Positions 26,201-37,174 of a DNA stretch of 64,000 nt are shown one piece after another (the first letter of the stretch is position 1; each line of letters begins with the position of its first letter). Location: the NCBI RefSeq assembly GCF_048544455.1, contig NC_133529.1, positions 61,264,271 through 61,328,270 on the forward strand. Reading direction: 5' to 3'. A program made the position numbers and the translations under genes. This stretch comes from Silene latifolia. Lineage: Eukaryota > Streptophyta > Magnoliopsida > Caryophyllales > Caryophyllaceae. The notes under the pieces were generated by a model that was not told where the DNA came from, ran no database searches, and saw only the letters and a program-made list of their open reading frames with translations.

Positions 26201-26797
26201 AGGAAATCCAGGTGAGAGTCATTGGATAGCCGTCAAGAACATCCTTAAGTACTTGAGAAGAACTAAGGATTCTATCTTAGTGTTTGGAGGAGACACCGAG
26301 CTCCGTGTTAATGGATACACGGACTCAAGTTTTCAAACGGATAGAGATGACATGAAATCACAAGCTGGTTTTGTTTTCATGCTCAATGGTGGTCTTTGTT
26401 AGGCTGGAGAAGCTTCAAGGAAGTTTGTGGATGCGGATTCAACAACGAAGGTGAGTACATTGCGGCATCGAAGGCTGCGAGGAAGGAATTTGTGTGGATC
26501 AGGCAATTCACGGAAGGTCTAAGAGTAGTACCTACCGCCAATGATCCCATCACTCTCTATTGTGATAATAGTGGGACGATCTTCCAAGCCAAAGAGCCAA
26601 AGTCTAGTAATAGATCTAGACATGTACTTAGAAAATATCATGTAATAAGAGATTTCATTGAAAGAAAGGAAATTGCGATATGTAAGGTTGGGACGGATGA
26701 TAACATAGCTGATCCGCTCACCAAGCCTTTATCACAGGCTAAGCATGATGGACATGTTGCGTCCATGGGACTTAAACGCATGCCAGTTTTATGTTAG
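23244..26797 (+). pseudogene. Copia B gag-pol polyprotein (decayed)
   Basis: The main coding region of copia B, resuming right of the hAT. The first block (23244-25073, 609 aa) carries the short Gag N-terminus, zinc knuckle C117-C120-H125-C130, protease DTG near 168, and integrase zinc-binding and core regions. A TAA at 25071 replaces a CAA codon. The second block (25158-26015) holds RT with YVDDILL and ends at a TAA near 26013. The third (26025-26402) carries the end of RT and the start of RNase H. A frameshift near 26400 leads into the last block (26396-26797), the rest of RNase H (EYIAASKAA, LYCDNSGTI, DNIADPLTKPLS). The four segments are colinear with copia C. Dead as a protein source. 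Confidence 0.9.
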
Positions 26798-27564
26798 ATT
26801 TTGATATGAAATAAAAGAGTTGTTTTATTTGCTCATATGCATAATCACATTTGTCTTTTATTTTTCCATTACTTTGTCATATTCAAATGGGTTGTGGAGA
26901 CAAGATTGAACCCCATTAAAGTGAACTAAATTGACATAGTAATCGCCCATAGTCACTTGTATGAGGTGACGTCTCGAAGTGACTAGAGTGTGAAGCGATT
27001 GATGGCAAGTTCAAGTGCCATAGAGTCATATGAGAATGACTAGTCGATCACATAGGCAGACTGTTAGAAACACTTTGTCGGGCTAATGACCGCTTATAGA
27101 GTTCTGGCAAATTTATATAGCCTGGTCGTGGCGAGAGCTACTATAGTATTCTAATGAGTCAATTCTTTTGACTAAAGACTGTTCGCCTAAGGTGGCACAG
27201 TTTGAGATGAAATTTGATTTATGTTACTACGACCTTCGTAAATGGGGTCAAATGAGCATATTTTGGGTTATGATGGCTGTGGCTAGTCGAAGGGAATAAG
27301 TGCGATAAGAATTGTCCATCCCTTGTCAGGGTTATAACAATATCTCAGGGCCACTCGAGGAGTAATGAACTGGAAATGCGTGGCCACGCTCGGAAGGTAT
27401 CTATGGTAGATAATTCCGGTCAATCAGTTATTCTCCAGATTGAGGAAACCACTCTAGATATGATCACTTGCAAGTACAACCTGAAAGACACCTTGCATTG
27501 AGTGGGAGATAGTAATAGGATTACAGAATTGGTGACGCACACTTGTCGAGGACAAGTGGGAGAT
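26798..27564 (+). other. 3' untranslated region and purine tract of copia B
   Basis: No coding capacity. It ends with the purine tract GAGGACAAGTGGGAGAT (27548-27564), which primes plus-strand synthesis. Confidence 0.75.
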
Positions 27565-28847
27565 TGTTGGAATATGTGTCCTCCGACAATAATGCGATCA
27601 CAACTGTTGATCATAATGATCACATGTTTAAATCTCATTTTAAGAATACATGTGGGATGTAATATTTTCTGATCAACTGGTCCACACATATCGGTAATGA
27701 TTGGCTGTCTAGAGTTTGACATTACTGTCGTGCGACGGTGGTGATCAGTTGATCCCCTTAGGTCATACCTATAGGGAAATACTCTTAATCGATTATTTAA
27801 TTAATCGTATGCCGATACGAGTTAATTAAATTGCTTAAAATTGACGGATTATTTGTGAGTAAGATTAACGTGTCTTATTATAATTCGATTAAATTAGATA
27901 CAGTCTAAGTAATTGAATTGTTTTATTACTTAGATAAAATTATTGTTTACGAAACAATTTGAAATTGAAATTGAATGAATAATTTATTATAAATACAAGA
28001 CGTTGTAATTTATAATTTGATAAACCGTTTTGGTACAAGTAATTACGAATTACTAGTCGATTTTGTAAATGACATATTTTATGAGTATGTTGATTTTTAA
28101 TATGTTAAAAATACATTACAATTTCATAAGACAAGTAACATGTCACATATGTCACAATTGACAAATGACAAAATAAAATGGACCATCCATTTTATGTTAA
28201 AAGTGCCGAAATAGTGAAGGGAGTATAATGTTTAAATTGTGTTAAATATTTAAGTGGAAAACAAAATGATTACACACCTATTTTGTAGCCATGCAAGTCA
28301 ATTTTCTTGGGAAGAAAATGAGCTTATGCATTGGGCACTAGTCACCCTCCCCACCGGTTTTCCAAGAGGGAAATATAGAGGGTTTTTCGTCTATGATTCA
28401 TTCTACTACTTCATAATATATTTCTAGTGTAAGAAATATTAATTCTCTCTAAAATTGCAAAATCTTAGAGAAATAAAAATCTCCCAAATCATTCCTCTCT
28501 TAACCGAAAATAAGAGAGAACAAATAAATTTTTGTGTCATAATTTTAAGTAAGACTTGTATTATTTCTAGTACAAAATAATATTAGTTATTAGGAGTTTT
28601 TCCTTGGGTATTCACTTTTGGGAGAGGTTCTACTTTGAACCTTGTTCATCCATTTTAAGGAAAGCTCAAGAACTAACAAATAGGTGAATTTGTTGGTGCC
28701 CATTAATCCGAAATCATATAGTAAGATTGATGATTTCTTCTCTTATCTTATTTATGTTTGCATGCATAAGATCTAGCTTTTATTTTATGACTAAATAAAT
28801 CATTTCATATATGAATATGTAAATTAATGAGATTAATATTTCCAACA
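27565..28847 (+). repeat. 3' LTR of copia B
   Basis: 1283 bp, TGTTGG...CCAACA, a direct repeat of 6347-7630, followed by target duplication CCTTC. Confidence 0.92.
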
Positions 28848-31800
28848 CCTTCAACATACTTCTGGGACGCCCCTGGATTCACACCATCAAAGCAGTTACA
28901 TCAACCCTTCACCAGAAAATCAGGGTCCCTTTCAACGGAAAGACGATCACAATACCCGCTTCCCCGATCAAAGCCGACATGAAAAAGGGAATAGCCTCCC
29001 AAGCTATTGAGGAGGACGACAGTGAAATATGGGGATTCCAAGCCGTGAATGCCCTAATCGACGAATCAACACCTTTTGATTGTGACCCGTTTGCGAACCT
29101 CACAGTCAACCGCATTCTGATGCGCCAGGGTTATTTCCCGGGTCTACCCCTCAATCCGCTGAAGAGCACCTTACCTCCCTTGAAACAGGCTAAGGTACCC
29201 AACATCCCCTTCAGGCTAGGCTTTGAGCCTATCGATGAAGACATTCAAGAGATGAACCTCCTAATACGGAAGCGCAAGAAGCACGGAGTTATTCTCCGTC
29301 CCTATCATTTGACCCTTAATGGATACTTTGTCCCCGAGGGAGAGTTCGAACTCTACCACGGCTTTCCTGAGCCGATCTATGATTCTGTGGCCAAAGTCAG
29401 ACACCCGGGTGTGTAAGTATTTCAGGACTGCTACTTCATCCCCGACAACACCAAAGATGCATCAACCAAGTCTGAGTCGACCCCATACCTTGACGGACAA
29501 GCTGTCACTCTCCTCTTCGGAGAAGACAACATCAAACTCCTCGACTATGAGGACATCATCAACATTACTCTAAAAGACGACCAGTTTGACCCCACCACCT
29601 TAATCTCTGATGCTGACCCAGAGAAAGCCACACAAGGCTCGAGGCAAACTGTCAAGTGGACCGATCGTCAAGGCCGCATTCTCAAGATTACAACTGGAGA
29701 AGGCCCTATGTTCAAAGAGGGAAGTGAAGAAGAGTCTGAGTTTGAATCAGAGTTAGAGTCTGTCTTAGCTTCTAACACTCCTGATGTCCCAGTCAAAGTC
29801 CCCTTCCCACTATTTTATCACAAGCTTGTGGCTGCTTCAGAGGCCGAGTCAACCAGGGTCATCCCCACTCCCATAGAAGGTGACAACCTGGAGCTTGTTC
29901 CAGGGGCCACCTCCTCTGATGTGTGGCCTCTGACTGCCCTTGAGATGTCTGTCCTATCCGAGCTTTTCGCTCGAGTCGACTAAATGAACGCTAAGTTTGC
30001 TTATGACTCGTCTAAATTTAACTGCAATGCAATTCTGAACGACTATGAGGAATTTGACTTGAGTGACTACCCACCTCACCTAGCCAAAAAACTTGACAAA
30101 CAGGAAACCAGGACCTCCATCATTGAGGAGACCGAACCTATTATCGTAGGGACCGATAACACACCTCAAGAACTTAGGATAGAGACAACCCTTGACCCCT
30201 CGGAAAGACAACAATTTATTGACCTCCTACACGAATACAAGGATGTATTCTTCTGGTCCTATAGAGACATGCCTGGGATCGACTGGGAGATTGCAGAGCA
30301 CAGGATACCCATTAAACCCGGAGCTAAACCCGTAAAGCAAAAGTTGCGCCGAATGCGCCCTGAGTGGGCCCTGAAAATCAAGGAAGAAGTGGATAAACAG
30401 TTCAAGGCTGGGTTCATCAAAGTGTGTGAATACTCTGACTGGGTGGCCAATATTGCTCCTCTGCCCAAGAAGGACGGAAGAATTCGGGTTTGCGTCGACT
30501 TCAGGGATCTGAACAAAGCAAGTCCAAAGGACGGCTTCCCTTTGCCACATGTTGACATCCTGGTGGACAATACCGCCGAGCACGCCCTCATATCATTCAT
30601 GGACGGGTACGATGGGTACAACCAGATCAAAATGGCTGAGGAAGACATGCACAAGACTGCATTCATCATACAGTGGGGTACATACTGCTACACGGTCATG
30701 CCCTTCGGCCTCATCAACGCCGGAGCAACCTATCAAAGAACCGCTACCACTCTCCTACATGATATGATGCACAAGGAAGCAGAGGTATATATCGATGACA
30801 TGATCGTCAAATCAAAAGAACGGGACGGCCACATCAGCGCCCTTCGGAAATTTTTCGCTCGTCTGCGGAAATACAACATGAGACTAAATCCTCAGAAATG
30901 TGCATTCGGGGTCACTTCCGGAAAGCTCCTGGGACATGTCGTAAGCAAAAGAGGCATTGAGATTGATCCAACCAAAATCAAAGCCCTTCAACAAATGCCT
31001 CGGCCTAAGAACTAGAAGGAGATTCGGGGATTTCTCAGTGAGGTTCAGTACATCAGCCGCTTCATAACCAAGCTCACCATGATACATGAACCGATCTTCA
31101 AGAAGCTTCGCGCCTCCGATCACACCGATTGGGACGACGACTGTCAAAAGGCCTTCGACAGGATAAAGGAAATCCTATCCAAACCTCCTGTCCTCATGCC
31201 ACCTCAACAAGGAATTCCCTTATCCCTATACCTGACTGTCACCGACACGGCCATGGGAGCAATGCTAGCACAAACAGTCGACGGCGAAGAACGAGCCATC
31301 TACTACATCAGCAAAAAGTTCATCGAGTATGAGACAAGGTATACCCAACTGGAAAAGACATGCCTTGCCCTAGTATGGTCATCAAAGAAAATGCGGCACT
31401 ACTTGCTCAGCTACACGGTTCACATATACTCCAAGATAGACCCGGTCAAATACATCTTCGAAAAACCCGTACTAAATGGAAGGTTGTCTAGATGGACACT
31501 TTTTCTATCCGAGTTTGATCTCAAGTTCGTGCCCCTCAAGGGTATCAAGGGAAGGGCAGTCGCTGATTTCCTAGCAGAAAATCCCGTCAACGAGGATCCA
31601 ACGACCGACACATGGTCACTTCCTGACGAAGACATCCTTTGTGCCGACTCCGACGCATGCGACCTATACTTCGACGGTGCATCTAATCTGAGAGGCTTCG
31701 GGGTAGGAATCCTTCTAATATCACCAGAGGGAGAACATATTCCGATCTCGGTCAAACTAGACTTCGCCGTCACCAACAATGCCGCCGAATATGAAGCATG

Positions 31801-33387
31801 CCTCATCGGCCTACAAGCCGCCATAACACTTGGCATCAAGAGACTGAGGGTCCACGGCGATTCCTCGCTCATCATCAATCAGGTGTCCGGATCATGGAAA
31901 ATCCGAAGCGACAGCTTAGCACCCTGGCGAGCGAAAATCAATCAAGAGGCCGAATTCTACGACCAAGTCAACTACTTCCACTTGCCACGGGAGGAAAATT
32001 AATTTGCAGATGCCCTGGCAAAACTTGCCGCGCTCGTCAACATACCTAATGACATGACATCGATGCCCCTATGTGTCAATAGAAGGAGCGAGCCAGCTCA
32101 CATTTACACCATCAACAACGAGGAAAACCATGATGAACCTTGGTACCAAGCCATCCTCAACTACAAAACCAAAAACGAATTCCCTCCCAACTCTTATCCA
32201 AGAGGACAAAGAGCCATCCATTTACTTGCATCACAATTCGTGACAAACCAAGAACAATTATACAATAGAACACCCCAAGGGATTCTCCTCCTTTACATTG
32301 ACCATCACAAAGCCAAAAAAGTCATGGGAGAGGTCCACGACGGAGAATGTGGCCCCCACATGAGCGCAATGATGCTGACCCGAAAAATCATGCGGTTAGG
32401 CTACTACTGGACCACCATGGAAGCCGATTGCCGTAACTACGTCAAACATTGCCACAATTGCCAAATCTTCGCAAACATACAACATATACCGCCATCCCTT
32501 TTATACACCATGACATCACCCTGGCCTTTCTCGACCTGGGGCATCGACATCATTGGGAAAGTCAACCCGGTTGGCACTAAAGGACATTGCTTCGTCCTCG
32601 TCGCCATCGATTATTTCACCAAATGGGTGGAAGCACAGTCTTATGCAGTCTTGACCGCCAAACAAGTGGCCAAGTTCATCCAAGACAACATCATCTGCAG
32701 ATATGGGGTACCCCATGAAATCATCAGCGATCAAGGCTCTCACTTCCGGGCGGAAACACAAGCCTTGCTAGATAAATAAAAAATCAAATGACATCGATCA
32801 TCCCCCTACCGTCCCCAAACCAACGGAGCGGTGGAGGCAGCAAACAAAACACTTGTCACCATTATCAAGAAAATGCAAGATAATTACAGCGATTGGCCGA
32901 GCAAACTCCCATTCGCTCTCTGGGGATACCGAACCTCCATTCGAACACTGACAGGAGCCATACCCTTTTACCTAGCATACGGTATGGAGGCGGTTCAGCC
33001 GGTAGAATTAGAGGTCTCATCTCTACGCATCCTACTGGAAAGTCAAGTCCCTGAGGCGGAATGGACCCGTCGAAGGTTCGAACAACTTACGCTTCTAGAC
33101 GAACGGCGACTCAACGGCCTACCCAACGTCCAGCTATACCAACGACGTATACAATGGGCATTCAACAAGAAGGTTAAACCCCAGAACATCAAGGAAGGCG
33201 ACTTGGTCCTCATGTCGGTTCGAGCACCATTACCCATCGATCCGAGGGAAAAATTCAAACCCAATTGGGTCAGGCCATACCTGGTCAAGAAAATACTTTC
33301 GGGGGCGCAGTGAGACTGAGTGACCTAGGCGGGGAGAATTTTACAAACCCGACCAACCTAGACCAACTGAAGAAATACTACCCTTGA
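28848..33387 (+). pseudogene. Tat-1 pol: end of protease, RT, RNase H, second RNase H, integrase
   Basis: It resumes at the protease motif NILLGRPWIH and stays in one frame to about 33300. RT (about 30100-31010) has KDGRIRVCVDFRDLNK and the catalytic YIDDMI near 30790. Ty3-type RNase H follows (TAMGAMLAQ, YETRYTQLEK; about 31080-31580). The archaeal-type RNase H typical of Tat elements is at about 31660-31940 (LYFDGASNLRG, NNAAEYEA, GDSSLIINQ). Integrase covers about 32280-33300, with the HHCC finger (HCHNCQ), core residues in WGIDIIG and EIISDQGSHF, RPQTNGAVEAANK and the C-terminal tail. Stops at 29414, 31013, 32000 and 32777, and a one-base slip near 33300, disable it. Several replace CAG/CAA codons. 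The natural end reads TACTACCCT-TGA at 33387. Confidence 0.88.
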
Positions 33388-34211
33388 ACCGTAGCGACCA
33401 ACAACCTCACCCTAGTTTTACAACTAGCGACCACCTTAACCCTTTCAAGTCAAGTTCCTCAACGCGTTCTGATTTGAAATTGCATGTTTTATTGAGTCTA
33501 AGTTACGGCACCTTACCCATTTCAAATTCCCTTTGATCTGTCAAAGGCAACATCCATTTGCGCTCAAACAAAAACACCCGAACTACGAGCATGGTTTGAC
33601 TTCACCTTTTCAGGTGGATATGTAGGCAGTCCTTTCTTATACAAGAAGGATACAACCACAAAACCCAAATAAATCTACAAAACATCCCGAACTACGTACA
33701 TGGTTTGATTTCACCTTTTCCGGTGGATACTTAGGCAGTCCTTTCTTACACAAGAAGGATACAACCATACTCATAATAAAAAAAAAACAAAAACATCCCC
33801 ATGATCGAAAATCAATCACCCATACCAACTCAAAAAAGAGAGAGGGAACAACATTCCCTTTTCCACAAAAACATAGAAATAAGCATTTCTCCCTTTCCAC
33901 AAAAATCCCATTTCCCAAGTGCAATGTTTAGGATAATTCAAGCCGAATTGCCTTTACAAAATGGATGGAAGAAACAAGCGTTCACAACTTTTTCGACACA
34001 AGCAATCCTCTTATTTAATTAATAATAAGAATGATTACAAATTTAACAACAAATAAAGCTCGGCAAGTCTACAACTTGTCAAGGCTAAGATGTCGACTAA
34101 GACACCTCACATAGTAAAACTAGCATAAAACACACAAGACATAGCTAGTACAACATAATAAAAAATCACAACACTAATACAACATAATAATAAACTAGGT
34201 AATGGAGGTCT
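33388..34211 (+). other. Convergent gap between Tat-1 pol and the antisense gene
   Basis: Noncoding. It contains the duplicated post-pol motif (33578-33767). No other feature is visible. Polyadenylation signals for both convergent transcripts would be expected here. Confidence 0.5.
33578..33767 (+). repeat. Duplicated post-pol motif of Tat elements
   Basis: Two copies about 107 bp apart share CGAACTACG, GGTTTGA-TTCACCTTTTC, GGTGGATA-TAGGCAGTCC and AAGAAGGATACAACCA. A related single copy lies at 54533-54600 on the - strand behind Tat-2 pol. Placement right after pol and conservation between diverged elements suggest a cis-acting RNA or DNA signal. Confidence 0.65.
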
Positions 34212-35669
34212 TCACTCTTCCATTTTACCTTTGCCTTTTCCCTCGGGGTACATCTTCCCCTTGTTCTTCTTGTTGGCCCGCCTAGCATGAACTTCCTCTT
34301 CGGAACGGATCCTCAATGGATCTACAACGGCGACGGCCTTTGGTCTCTTGCATGACCCCATACTCGGTCCAAGACGAGCCCACACGCGGCCCACTACTTC
34401 TTTGGGACACGAGCTTCTCCTCTTTGGTGGCCTCATCACATCCGGGCTAGCTCTATCGATAAAGTCGTCAAAGAAGGCACGGTTGGCCTTGCCAACCTCT
34501 CTATGCTTCAAATCAACAACCTCGTCCTTACGAGATTTGGACCTTTCCTCCAAGGTTTGAGCTCTTGACCACTTGACATAAGCGGGAGTCACCCATGTCG
34601 TGGCAACGGGGTTTGGTACCTCCCAAAGCGGCCGTGTGGCCCACCATCTTTCGAAGACCTCCACAAGCTCGGAGTTCCAGAAAACGCTCTCTTGGACAAG
34701 AGTATCTTGAGCGGGCACCTTTTGTTGACGCCCCATTTGCCTCATGAGCCTTTCGGGATAAATGAAGGAAGCAACCTTCAAACCCACCACCATCAAAGAG
34801 CAAGAACTAGTAACCGAAACGGGCAACCCCGTGAAGGACCTCAAGTGCCACCACGGCACCACCCACCGGATGTGAGGACCACCTTCCTCCACCAATCTTG
34901 AGGTCCAATAGGCCTCGGTGGATGCAAAACTATCCGAGTACAATTTCTTCCTCATAGTAAGGTGACGGAAGAAATAAGAAGAAGAATCGGCCGGAGGCTC
35001 CACATACCTTAGCCTCTCCATTAGCCACACATGGAGGATCCTTGGAGACCCAAACGAGGGAGCTTCTCCACAAGAGCTCTTCTTGTTCAAAGCTTGGATG
35101 ATCTCGCAAAGCACCAACCATGATGGCTCCCTACCATGCTCCATTTGCTCAACCTTATGCACAAGGGTCATGCTACCATAGCATTTTGGCCCCTCCTTCT
35201 TCAAGGCATCAACAAAGAGCTAGGCATGTACTAGGCAAAAGGCAAGGGCCCTCCTCCTAGCCACCTCCAAAACATTAACATCCAACCGGTTGGAGAAAAT
35301 GTTGATAAGAGCCAACATATCCACACCATGAGGAGCAAGGAGAAAGTTGACTTGAATTGTTGACAAGCCTAACATTGAACGGAACTTCTCCTTATAACAC
35401 AACCGAGTCGGGGGAAGCACCAGAACACAACCCGGCCACCCACCAATGGCACCTACTTCTTCGGCAAGAGGACAAATTTTGCCTTTCGGGAAAACGAAAA
35501 CGTGATGTTTCGAATCCCAAAATCGAGAGCATGCTTCAAGAGATGAGGATTGCACCTTGACTTGATGAAGCACCAACAATTGACCAACTCCCATAACAAC
35601 GAGTTGATACTTTTCGGGAGGTGACAAATCCCGACACCAATGCCGCAACCTATTCTCGAAAGCATCCAT
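34212..35669 (-). pseudogene. Antisense gene of Tat-1 (gene A, unknown protein, about 485 aa, one nonsense codon)
   Basis: It lies downstream of pol on the opposite strand. I choose ATG 35669 (MDAFENRL), because the upstream part of the longer frame contains the TATA box itself and because this start aligns with the Tat-2 homologue. The frame is continuous to 34212 except for one TAG at 35222-35220. Recognisable stretches shared with 52893-54291: KICPLAEEVGAIGGW, VWLMERLRYVEPP, IRWVVPWWHLRSFTGL, YPERLMRQMG. A lysine-rich tail ends in GKGKGKMEE, suggesting a nuclear, nucleic-acid-binding protein. The middle recalls the plant mobile domain family found in some transposons, but I cannot confirm this. 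Tat-lineage elements such as Grande are known to carry extra antisense ORFs after pol. Confidence 0.7.
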
Positions 35670-35754
35670 GAATAATTTTGTTGAAGAAGAAGAAAGGTTT
35701 TTGTAGAGATGTTTTTCGTGTTTCGGATGATGGAACAATGAAGCACAAACGTCC

Positions 35755-35763
35755 CTATTTATA
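35755..35763 (-). promoter_or_regulatory. TATA box of the Tat-1 antisense gene
   Basis: The - strand reads TATAAATAG 94 bp upstream of ATG 35669. The Tat-2 homologue has TATAAATAG 110 bp upstream of its ATG. The match in two diverged elements argues for a dedicated promoter. Confidence 0.65.
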
Positions 35764-36873
35764 CAAAACAATCAGCGCTTTTTTCCGAAAAAAGGGGAAG
35801 CTCCCTTCTATCGCCGGTGGACTCGCGCCTCTTTGGGCTGTCCCTCAGGATTCTCACCTTGAATTGTCCCTTTTAAGTTGTGTTTCTTCCTGACACCTCA
35901 AAACTCCCGCCACAGGGCTCGCGCCTCTTCGGGCCTATCCAGGATGTTTTGTGTTTTCTCACACTCACATTTCCTTAATTTCGCGTTTTACGAAATCCGA
36001 CACGGTTTCCATGACGCAGCCTTTAAACATACGGGTCTTTTCTCTTCTTTTTTAAGGGGGAAGGGCTAGTCGCCCCGATCCGCTACGAATCGTTTCCATG
36101 TCAGTCGAAATTCCGAAATTTTTTTCGCTTTTTCGCATCTTCCACAAAAATCGAAAATTGATAACACGACGTCAGTTTTCTTACAAATTCAAGCTCTCGC
36201 AAATCCGAGTCTTGATCTCACAAAAATCAAATACACTCGCAAAAATATGTTTTTAAAATTCACCCATGACGGTTTGAGTTTTAATTTTTTCGAGTTACAA
36301 ATCAATTTTCAGCAAAATTCGATGCAATTTAATTCAAGACACGAATTAATTGCTTGAAATTTCGAAACAATTTCCTTTTGAAAAATCCAATTGTGACGAC
36401 TTGTCGCAGAATTTTCAAAACGTCAATTTAAACTTCAATTTTAACTTCGAGTCATCGTGGTTATTTTTTTGTTTCCATCAAATGCTTTTACGTGTTTACA
36501 TTTATATGTACGTGTTACTTGTTTTTTTTTGTACACTAACAATGCATGAGCTAGTGCGAAGCAAAGGGGAACGGATAGCTGACAGTGCTTCTCCGAAACA
36601 CAACACAAAAAAGCCAAAAATCACAAATAAACCACAATCCAAAAACACATATATACAAACCGCCTCACGCAAAATACATCGAGACACATTTGATACAAAA
36701 GACTGACCATACAAACAGGATCCGGTACAAGTATTTATCATACAGACACTGGCCTAAAATAACGAATTGGGGGATATCTGCCACCTACCGAACTAACCAC
36801 TCCCTATCCTTTCGATCGGAAAAGAAAAGGAGCAACACGGAAAACAAAGGAGTAACAGCGGAAGCAAAGATGG
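35764..36873. other. Upstream region of the antisense gene
   Basis: Noncoding. It contains two GGCTCGCGCCTC-type words, at 35822 (ACTCGCGCCTCTTTGGGC) and 35918 (CTCGCGCCTCTTCGGGCC), both in Tat-1 sense orientation. The rest (about 36060-36870) is AT-rich and unremarkable, and the small frames there look accidental. Confidence 0.5.
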
Positions 36874-37174
36874 TTACCATAATGGTAATACCTCGTTCCT
36901 ACTCCATGACAAAAAAGAAAACAATGCCTGGCAGATTTTAGACGACGTGACAATCAGGAGAGGTGACTCGGTGCATTGCCCCGACGTTAACCCCCAATCG
37001 TCGGAATTCTGCAATGAGAAGGAGCCATAACATAGGGCGCTACCCCGATGTTGAACCCGAATCATCAGAATTCGACAACGATCGAGGTCGGCAACGCGGA
37101 ACAACGCACCCGTCTTAACCCCCAATCACCAAACGTCCAACCTCTGCAGACAACAGCTAATGATCGATACGCGA

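Larger units (their letters stand above)
6347..28847 (+). mobile_element. Copia B: Ty1/copia element inserted in Tat-1 pol, itself carrying a hAT and copia C
   Basis: TGTTGGAATATG... starts at 6347 and ...TTTCCAACA ends at 28847. The 5-bp duplication CCTTC flanks it (6342-6346 and 28848-28852). Removing it rejoins the Tat-1 protease motif at codon level. The LTRs (1284 and 1283 bp) differ at about 15 positions by eye, so it is younger than Tat-1. Order: LTR, tRNA-iMet PBS, 2.2-kb leader, a duplicated gag-protease fragment, the hAT insertion, then the real gag-pol (23244-26797), 3' untranslated region, purine tract and LTR. Confidence 0.9.

Noticed and set aside
28848..33387. An endogenous pararetrovirus
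   Set aside because: Integrase, LTRs, PBS and target duplications are present. It is a Ty3/gypsy element.
36350..36941. Small + strand frames around 36350-36940
   Set aside because: AT-rich and low complexity, without homology or splice context. Taken as chance.
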